Source: Chrysochromulina parva
Lineage: Eukaryota; Haptophyta; Prymnesiales; Chrysochromulinaceae
DNA: 13,260 nucleotides
Direction of reading: 5' to 3'
NCBI GenBank assembly: GCA_002887195.1
Contig: PJAB01001619.1
Location: 1-13,260, forward strand
The position numbers and the translations under genes were made by a program. Position 1 is the stretch's first letter, and the number at the start of each line of letters is the position of its first letter. The notes under the pieces were generated by a model. That model was not told where the DNA came from. It did not search any database and saw nothing but the letters and a program-made list of their open reading frames with translations. Shown here piece after piece: positions 1 through 5,856 of this stretch.

Positions 1-913
1 TCACACACACGTAAACGGTGAAACTGTGAACAGGAATACCGGGAACCGAACCCAGAGGTGGGACACATGCAGACAGAGAGCTGAGAAACAGCCATAGAAA
101 GAGAAAGTGCGGCGAGACCCATATATGAACTCGGGAGGAAGCGCGCCCGCCGACATGGGCGGTGAACCCCCGAGATGGGCAAGCCAAGGGGCAGCGAGTA
201 GAAATATCGTCGCGACCCCCTGAAGAAACGCAGCTCCGTCCGTCCTCGCGCAGGCCAACGATCTAGCATAGAGCCAGATTCGAGGCAGGGACCCACTCAC
301 GCTCTCCCCTCCAAGGGGCAATCACCCGAGGAGCTCTGCAAGTGTCCCAAAGAATAGACAAGGAAGGCCGTCTTACGGCCAGCCAGAAGGACAGCCAGCC
401 AGCCGAAAGTGAGCGCTCATAACTCAGAGCCTCGGAAAACCAAAGAGCGCTCATCTCGCAGAGCCTCGATGGGAAGGAAGAGCGCTCATAACGCAGATCC
501 TCATGCCTCGACTCAAAACCACCGGCGGTGGGAAAAAAAGGAGCCGAGACGCGTTCTGCAGGTCGTTGGGCCCCAAAAACCTTCGGCGGTAGAGCGAGAT
601 CAGAAGGGGATCGCTTGCCTTGACGGCCCGAATGAGATCAGGTCGGGATCAGTCGGGGCGTGAGTGCGTGGGTCACCGGGATGGATATGATTCCATGTCC
701 GGTCCACGCCACCCACTGCCGTGCCTTGGGGAAAAAGGAGAGGCCCTCGCTGCGGCAAAAGAGGGCAACGCGGTCGGATGTCTAGCACTGGGCTCCTCCA
801 AGAGGTAAGCGCCACGTGCTCCCCCTTCCTCCGTTGTCGACTAGTGCCTGCCCAACCACCCGGGCCAGGTGTTCGCCTTCGAGAGTTGTTCCTGTATCTG
901 TAGAGTAGAGTAA
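1..913. other. Left-edge spacer with no recognisable gene
   Basis: No open frame here resembles a known protein, and the longer frames lack convincing starts. A minus-strand frame open from the left edge to about 321 begins only at a TTG. The stretch holds short degenerate repeats (see 411-505) and A/G-rich patches. It lies downstream of the minus-strand zinc-module gene, so its right end may hold that gene's 3' untranslated region. A decayed mobile element is possible, but no terminal repeats, polymerase motif or integrase motif is visible. Confidence 0.5.
411..505. repeat. Three degenerate 34-35 bp tandem repeats
   Basis: The 10-mer GAGCGCTCAT occurs at 411, 445 and 480. Each copy is followed by a related tail (AACTCAGAGCCTC, CTCGCAGAGCCTC, AACGCAGATCCTC) and then a diverged spacer. 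The spacing of 34 and 35 bases breaks any reading frame, so this is a non-coding minisatellite. Its core AGCGCT is palindromic. Confidence 0.75.
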
Positions 914-1852
914 TCAGTAGTGATCCTCTAGGTCTGCGTCATTGAGGCCCATAGGCTCTCGGACGGCCTCATCGAGGTCATCAGAATCATCCTGGTAATC
1001 ACAATCACCAGGGTGGTCAGGGTCAGGTTCCCAGTCGGGTACGGGCGCGTTAGGTTGACGGCGGGGGGGGATGGAGGGGGCGCTATGGCTACGGAGGAGG
1101 TCGCGTCTACAGAAGACGCACACAGAGAACTTCTGGTTGGGAAAGGAAGCTCGGGGAGCATCGGGGGAGAGGGGAGCAAGGAGTCGGGATTGAGAATCAA
1201 AAAGGGTAAGGTCAAGGAGGACGTGAGCGTCATAAATCGGGAAGAGCATGGAGGTGTGGCGCATGGAGGCACATGAGTAGCAGCGATGGAGATCAGCAAG
1301 GCGTTTCGAGTCATCAGGGTGTGAACAGGGCATGGTGAATCGAGGAGGAGTAAAGAAAGGACGCCCGAAGCAGTCAAAGTTCTCTCGGATTGCTCTAACG
1401 CAGAAGACACAGCGACGTCGGGGAGGGGGTACACGAGGAGCGAGCATAGCCGGGAAGAAATGATCGGGAAGACGAAGGAGGGCGCAGGAGCTGCAAAAGA
1501 TACCATCTTCTCTGATGCGCTGGCGCTGAAGCGCATCGTCCCGGTTGGCGAGTTGTGCGTTAATGTAATCAGTGCTGTGCCATTGGACATAGTTCGCTTC
1601 TTCGATCCTTGAAGTAAGTCGGTCGTTCTCAAGTTCAAGGCGCATTGTCTCGGATTCAAAAGTGTGTAAGGAGCACAGAGTGTGTTGAAGGTTGGAGTTG
1701 AGGCGTTGGATTTCAATCTCAAGGCGCTTGATCTCGGACTCAAGGAGGTTTGAGTGTCGCTCAGCGACAAGAGCTCGTGAGACGAGTACCTGATGCTCGC
1801 GGGGGTCAAGGGAAGGGTGGTGAGATAGGTGTTCCTGGACTTCGGCGTCCAT
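914..1852 (-). CDS. Orphan coiled-coil protein with two Cys-x2-Cys zinc-ribbon-like modules
   Basis: This is a 312-residue frame. I chose the ATG at 1852 because the frame's upstream extension only adds a GTG start. Residues about 20-85 form a likely coiled coil, with heptads of Leu, Ile and Glu/Arg. Two similar Cys modules follow: C120/C123 with C148/C151, and C191/C194 with C245/C248. Both open Cys-x2-Cys, have an FP pair some 10 residues later, and close on CVFC followed by a basic residue. This is the layout of a structural zinc ribbon. The tail (about 264-312) is Pro-rich and then Asp/Glu-rich. I do not recognise the family and the zinc binding is inferred. The ATG lies about 100 bases downstream of the stop of the next minus-strand gene. 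It could be a host regulatory protein or a mobile-element protein. Confidence 0.6.
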   Translation of the reverse strand: MDAEVQEHLSHHPSLDPREHQVLVSRALVAERHSNLLESEIKRLEIEIQRLNSNLQHTLCSLHTFESETMRLELENDRLTSRIEEANYVQWHSTDYINAQLANRDDALQRQRIREDGIFCSSCALLRLPDHFFPAMLAPRVPPPRRRCVFCVRAIRENFDCFGRPFFTPPRFTMPCSHPDDSKRLADLHRCYSCASMRHTSMLFPIYDAHVLLDLTLFDSQSRLLAPLSPDAPRASFPNQKFSVCVFCRRDLLRSHSAPSIPPRRQPNAPVPDWEPDPDHPGDCDYQDDSDDLDEAVREPMGLNDADLEDHY

Positions 1853-1952
1853 GGGGATACACACGTTCACACGTCATTCACAGACTGGAACCCCGAGGGC
1901 CCCGCTGTGTAAACCGACACGAGATCAAGAAATGTTTTGAGGGAGATGACAC

Positions 1953-2624
1953 TCAATTGTCTCTCAATGGGCCGATCCCCTTGCTTGCTCGCATGCGATT
2001 GACGAGCTCGAGCGCAGCAGGCTCTTTGGCGAGCAATTTGACCATCTGCGAGCTCGACACGCCGAGCGCCTGAGCGGCGGCCTTGGCATCATCGAGCGTG
2101 TCGATCCAATCGAGCGCCTCGCACAGCACGGCCGGAAAATCCTCGTGGCTCTCCGAGACAGCAAGCTTGCCCGACTTGACCCTGCTCATCCAGAGTGCGC
2201 TTGGCTCAGTTGGCGGTGGCTGCGAGCGAAGCTGAAGCGCCAGCCGTATGCGCAACCTGATGAGTGCATTCGCGGAATTGCGAGCCTGGCTCCTGTCCTC
2301 GTATGCGGACGCGCTGACGTCGGTCGGCCGATGGTTGATAACGCACGCGGTGTTGACCTTATTGCGGTGCTGGCCGCCCGGCCCTGAACCTCGCGTGTGC
2401 TTCACATCACACTGCTTTAGCAGCTCTGAGGGCAATAGGGTCGCTGGATGCGGCTGCGCCGCAATCCTAAACGTGGGGCGCACTGGTGTTGGTGGTGGTA
2501 CAGGTGCCTCAGCTGCTGACATGGCCGGTCGCAGCACTGTAGGTGTGGCGAACGCGTAGCGCAGTGAATGTGTGGCGAGCAAAGCAGATGGCCGGCAAAG
2601 CGTGGCGAGAATGGCGAAGCTCAT
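1953..2624 (-). CDS. GGQ-domain peptidyl-tRNA hydrolase / release-factor-like protein
   Basis: The RF-1 domain is plain: residues 78-90 read RGSGPGGQHRNKV, with the GGQ that triggers peptidyl-tRNA hydrolysis at 83-85, followed by the family's S-Q-x-x-N helix (RSQARNSAN, 112-119). This class includes ICT1/ArfB and rescue factors that free stalled ribosomes without a stop-codon-reading domain. After the GGQ domain comes a helical tail (about 140-223) ending VNRMRASKGIGPL. As I recall it, this tail is typical of the release-factor-like proteins of planctomycetes and some eukaryotes rather than of ICT1. I chose the ATG at 2624 because residues 1-40 (MSFAILATLCRPSALLATHS onward) look like an organelle leader, and YAFATP near residue 23 is reminiscent of the secondary-plastid ASAFAP cleavage site. 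Other in-frame ATGs lie at 2741 and near 2522. Length is 223 residues. The role in mitochondrial or plastid ribosome rescue is inferred. Confidence 0.85.
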   Translation of the reverse strand: MSFAILATLCRPSALLATHSLRYAFATPTVLRPAMSAAEAPVPPPTPVRPTFRIAAQPHPATLLPSELLKQCDVKHTRGSGPGGQHRNKVNTACVINHRPTDVSASAYEDRSQARNSANALIRLRIRLALQLRSQPPPTEPSALWMSRVKSGKLAVSESHEDFPAVLCEALDWIDTLDDAKAAAQALGVSSSQMVKLLAKEPAALELVNRMRASKGIGPLRDN

Positions 2625-2909
2625 GGGCAAAGTGTAGCGATCTCTTATTCGACCAAGGGGCAAAAGCGGCAAGCAAGCTTGTAAGAGTTGCAAAGCGGCC
2701 TCGATAGGCTCGAAGACCTGGCGGGCGTGAAGAGGATGCATGAAGAGGAGCAGCCTTGACACCAAGCGATCAAGTCAATTCAATTCAAGTCAAGGACACC
2801 ACTTTTACTAAACTCTGTGAACATCCGTCGATCTTATCTTATGCGTTCCGTTTCGTACGTCGTAATATCCCGGCTCCCCCAGGTGTCAATTAGCCGCTCC
2901 TTACAAGTA

Positions 2910-4295
2910 CTAGCTTGGAGCGCTGAGTCTCGTCCAGACGGCGCCGCGCGTGAAAAAACCATGAAGATCGTCCATGAGAAGATGCTCTCGGTCTGGTCGG
3001 AGCATGTATTCAGAGCAGAAAGTGGACCACTCGATCGTCCACAGCCGGGATTCCGCGTCGCCCGCACCATATGAGATCATCAGACGGCGTTCAACGAGTT
3101 GCAATCCCGTCGGAAAACATATTCTCGTGTGTGGCAGTGATCCGTTGAATCCGTAAGCTCCTTGCGCGCGCGGCTTGCAAGAGAGAGGCAGCATGCGCGA
3201 GACGTGGAGCACTGGGAAAGGGAACTCCTGCGAAAAGCCGACTGCAAAGTTGGCGTACTTCCTGTCGTGCTTTGCGTGAATGATTGCCAAGTACATGTGC
3301 TTCTCGGCTCCGCACTGAGCCTCAATTGCAGGTGTACCACCCGACAGCATCCCCCACCTGCCTTGCAGCGAGCGCAGCACCGCGTTTGATGTATTGTATT
3401 TCTTTGTTGGCTGGACGGAGATTGAGCAGCTCGGGGCGATGTCCTGAGAACCTAAGGTCGTAACTATGTGGGGCTCGATGAATACACTGAAGTGTAACGC
3501 GTTGCGATAGACCCACGGAATCCAGTTCTTTTGGTGGCGGTTAGCTCCAGGAAGCGTGAGACGGACAGACTTGCCGATGCTGCGCACAAGAGTCTGATGA
3601 GGATACGTCTGTTGCATAGGATTCGCATCGAAATGAAGTTCGGTAAGATACTGCGACGCGTAGAGTTTGCCTCGGCCCGCACGTATATTTTGATCAGGAT
3701 AGCACTCCCACAAAGCGAAGAGAATGTACAGTGTTCCGTTGAATTGGAATAACCGCGCATCGCTGGGCCCTTCAGCAATCATGGTGCCGTGTGCACATGG
3801 CCTGATCGCATCATCTATTTCGTCCAAGTCATACGCTTTGTTTGCCCCGTGCAAGAGGCTGGGCAGGCCGAGGCGCTCCACTTGTCGCACACATCCGTGC
3901 GTGGGGAGTGCTGCGTCTGTGTAATTGTGGGATGGAGCTGGAGAGAAGGTTGGGATCGCAAGCATCTCGTGCAGGCGACTCCAGCCTGAATGCAATCGGG
4001 TCCGAAACACCGCCAAGTAATGCCCATTCTTTAGAAACGACGGCAAATCTGGCTCCGTCGCCGCGTTCCATTGCGTGCGTGGTGCCTTGCTACCTGTAGG
4101 TGGGTGGTAGACACGCAACGATGTGTGCACAAAGAGCAGCATCTTATCGATCACCAGCATGGCCGGATTGTTGTACACCTGTGGCTCGAAGGGATCGGAG
4201 TAGAGGACACTGCATGACTCGGCAGAGCTGCTGGAAGCAGAGCCATCGCTGGCAGGTGACACATCTGGTGGATGGTGCGCCACTGAGTGCGGCAT
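2910..4295 (-). CDS. GH130/GH43-like five-bladed beta-propeller carbohydrate enzyme
   Basis: From the ATG at 4295 the protein has 461 residues. Its motif order fits the mannoside phosphorylase (GH130) and related propeller families: KNGHYLAVFRTR (89-100), EGPSDARLFQFNGTLYILFA (175-194, matching the usual acidic E-D-P-R strand), QKNWIPWVY (255-263), SGGTPAI (318-324), YLAIIHAKH (335-343), CFPTGLQL (393-400) and ISYGAGDAESRLWTIE (407-422). Such enzymes cleave or transfer mannosyl or related sugar units, but the substrate cannot be read here. The first 30 residues are Ser-rich and unconserved. The same frame stays open upstream to 4787. An ATG at 4634 would give a type II membrane anchor (MLLAFISCVLLYKTILSR), as in Golgi enzymes, but would overlap the start of the divergent FkbM gene by 17 bases. 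The start is therefore uncertain, while the domain call is moderate. Confidence 0.7.
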   Translation of the reverse strand: MPHSVAHHPPDVSPASDGSASSSSAESCSVLYSDPFEPQVYNNPAMLVIDKMLLFVHTSLRVYHPPTGSKAPRTQWNAATEPDLPSFLKNGHYLAVFRTRLHSGWSRLHEMLAIPTFSPAPSHNYTDAALPTHGCVRQVERLGLPSLLHGANKAYDLDEIDDAIRPCAHGTMIAEGPSDARLFQFNGTLYILFALWECYPDQNIRAGRGKLYASQYLTELHFDANPMQQTYPHQTLVRSIGKSVRLTLPGANRHQKNWIPWVYRNALHFSVFIEPHIVTTLGSQDIAPSCSISVQPTKKYNTSNAVLRSLQGRWGMLSGGTPAIEAQCGAEKHMYLAIIHAKHDRKYANFAVGFSQEFPFPVLHVSRMLPLSCKPRAQGAYGFNGSLPHTRICFPTGLQLVERRLMISYGAGDAESRLWTIEWSTFCSEYMLRPDREHLLMDDLHGFFTRGAVWTRLSAPS

Positions 4296-4444
4296 GCGAG
4301 TCAGAGATCCAGATGTGCCCGCGCGCGCCGCGGGGGTCAAAATATGAAGGCGTGCGGTATTCTTACCAACTTTTGTCGCGTGAGTCGGGCAATTGGCGTC
4401 GGGCAATTTGAGTCGGGGTGGGCAGTTGGTTTTGAGATTGGTTC

Positions 4445-4481
4445 GTGAGGTTCGTGCGTCTGTCTCGTGTGTGTTCCGGCT
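4445..4481 (+). repeat. Left copy of repeat block flanking the FkbM gene
   Basis: GTGAGGTTCGT, then GTCTGTC, then CGTGTGTGTTCCGGCT. The same modules recur in the same order and orientation at 5549-5589. The copies differ by small insertions, so the duplication is not recent. Confidence 0.65.
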
Positions 4482-4534
4482 CCCCCGGTGTTTTTGAACC
4501 CCGGCTCCCCCCGTTCTTTCGAAAACACCGGGGG
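4482..4534. repeat. Inverted repeat, 13-bp arms
   Basis: CCCCCGGTGTTTT (4482-4494) pairs exactly with AAAACACCGGGGG (4522-4534) around a 27-base loop. It lies in the spacer of a divergent gene pair. It could form a hairpin in either transcript or be a binding site; the function is unknown. Confidence 0.75.
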
Positions 4535-4617
4535 GACGTGAAACACGACACGCGGGACACGTCTTTTTACCGGTACCGCTCCGTGACAATATTGTTTTGT
4601 AAAGAAGCACACAAGAA

Positions 4618-5457
4618 ATGAATGCAAGGAGCATCTTAGCTGTCGCGTTGCTCATCGACCATACTGCCATGGCAACAGGCGGCCGAGGCAAGCACAAGCT
4701 GTTCTCCTCCTTTCCGGAATGTGTTCGGCGTGAAGCACGCTCACAGCATGGTGAGGACTTGCAGCTGCTCGTACCGCTGCTCTGCATGGCGTCTCATGGC
4801 GCCCCTGCCACATTCGCAGAGCTGGGAGCGTTCACCGGCGTGGAACTCAGCAATACCGTGATGCTTGAGCGGTGCTACAACTGGACAGGCGCCCTCATCG
4901 AGGGTAATCCCAACAACTTCGCGAAGCTTATGCAGAGTGGTCGTACTGCGCCAAAGATTCATTCAGCCGTATGCTCGGGCGACGCGCCTGGAAGTACAGT
5001 CAAGTTCGCCATCGGGGGCGACGATCGCGCGGGTGAGCCGAACCTGCGACCCAAATCCATAAGAGACAAACTCCATGCGAGCGAGCCCACGGAGACTGTG
5101 GATGTGCCGTGCACTTCGTTGGAGCGCCTCCTGGTCCGAGCTGGTCAGCCGAACGGCGTCAGCATGTTGTTCCTGGACGTGGAGGGTGCGGAGGCGAAGG
5201 TTCTTGCGACAATTGATCTCACAAAAATCGCAGTGGTCCTCGTCGAGAGTGCAGATGCGGAGCGGCACAAGAAGGACGTCGAGCCCTTGCTGCACGCAGC
5301 GGGGTTCGTTCGCACGAGCGCCCTAGAAAGCAAATTCCACGGTGGGGGATTATGGAATCCAGTGTACGTGCGCAAGGGCGGGCCTATGAACAACCATTGC
5401 ATCATGTGTGGCAGTGATTCGAAATGCCTCGCGCCGTACTTGAACCTCTCACGCTGA
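4618..5457 (+). CDS. FkbM-family SAM-dependent methyltransferase (Methyltransf_21)
   Basis: A 279-residue protein with the FkbM fold. QHGEDLQLLVPLL (43-55) leads to the SAM-binding loop FAELGAFTGVELSNT (66-80). The second strand ends in the acidic ALIEGNP (92-98), and the family signature LFLDVEGAEAKVL (184-196) follows. FkbM enzymes usually O-methylate hydroxyls, often on sugars or polyketides; the substrate here is unknown. The start at the ATG at 4618 gives a short hydrophobic leader (ILAVALLI, 6-13), suggesting entry to the secretory pathway. A second in-frame ATG at 4669 would remove it. The C-terminus carries a Cys cluster (C261, C264, C270) beyond the usual domain end. It stands head to head with a propeller carbohydrate enzyme, which supports a glycan substrate by inference only. 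Confidence 0.88.
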   Translation: MNARSILAVALLIDHTAMATGGRGKHKLFSSFPECVRREARSQHGEDLQLLVPLLCMASHGAPATFAELGAFTGVELSNTVMLERCYNWTGALIEGNPNNFAKLMQSGRTAPKIHSAVCSGDAPGSTVKFAIGGDDRAGEPNLRPKSIRDKLHASEPTETVDVPCTSLERLLVRAGQPNGVSMLFLDVEGAEAKVLATIDLTKIAVVLVESADAERHKKDVEPLLHAAGFVRTSALESKFHGGGLWNPVYVRKGGPMNNHCIMCGSDSKCLAPYLNLSR

Positions 5458-5548
5458 GGTCGGCAAGCCTTACACGATCGATCGTCACGATGATATCTTG
5501 TATTGAAATCGACCTTTTCTGTTTCAAAAACCCCAATCCCCGGTACCG

Positions 5549-5589
5549 GTGAGGTTCGTCTGTCCGTGAGTCCCGTGTGTGTCCCGGCT
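5549..5589 (+). repeat. Right copy of repeat block flanking the FkbM gene
   Basis: GTGAGGTTCGTCTGTC, then CCCGTGTGTGTCCCGGCT, matching 4445-4481 in module order and orientation. Both neighbourhoods also hold CTTTTTAC (near 4562 and 5601) and CGGTACCG (near 4571 and 5541), although in a different order, so the shared tract is wider than the core block. Confidence 0.65.
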
Positions 5590-5702
5590 GCTCACAGTAT
5601 CTTTTTACGTCTTCACGAGTACAGGAACAGTACAGGTAATTTGGTCTCGACACGCGCACAGCTCTGTGTGAAACGGCTGTGAGCCGGAGCGTGCTCCCGG
5701 TT

Positions 5703-5737
5703 GAACTGAACTGAACTGAACTGAACTGAACTGAACT
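5703..5737. repeat. (GAACT)7 microsatellite
   Basis: Seven exact GAACT units. The array is bracketed by identical 10-mers, GCTCCCGGTT at 5693-5702 and 5738-5747. It lies about 120 bases upstream of the kelch ATG, in the likely promoter or 5' leader. Confidence 0.95.
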
Positions 5738-5856
5738 GCTCCCGGTTCCCGAGGTGGCACCAACTCACAGTGAAAAGGTCGTGGCATCCGGCGTCCCGCA
5801 GCACCGCGCGTGTGCTGACGCTGCAAGACGCCACGCAGCCTTCGCGCAATCGCGTG

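Larger units (their letters stand above)
4296..4617. promoter_or_regulatory. Divergent intergenic region between propeller enzyme and FkbM genes
   Basis: If the propeller gene starts at 4295, these 322 bases hold both promoters. Visible structure includes three related copies of a GTCGGGCAATT-like unit (4384-4394, 4398-4408, and degenerate at 4411-4429), a block repeated downstream of the FkbM gene (4445-4481), and a long inverted repeat (4482-4534). No TATA box is evident. The minus-strand frame is open across the whole stretch, so part of it could be coding or a 5' exon. Confidence 0.45.
5458..5856. other. Spacer between FkbM and kelch genes
   Basis: About 400 bases without a supported gene. 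It holds the right-hand repeat block (5549-5589) and the pentanucleotide microsatellite at 5703-5737. It presumably carries the 3' end of the FkbM transcript and the promoter of the kelch gene, since both point right. An open frame continues upstream of the kelch ATG to about 5770 but without another ATG. Confidence 0.6.

Noticed and set aside
1..321. Open minus-strand frame at the left edge as a partial gene
   Set aside because: It has only a TTG start and no recognisable motif, and the sequence is repetitive nearby.
928..1809. 293-codon second minus-strand frame over the coiled-coil gene
   Set aside because: The overlapping frame carries the ordered Cys pairs and heptads; this one is Ser/Leu/Pro-rich without a pattern.
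3129..5416. TGTGTGGCAGTGAT shared by the propeller gene (about 3129) and the FkbM 3' end (about 5404)
   Set aside because: It is a 14-base match within two unrelated coding regions, without extended similarity; probably chance.
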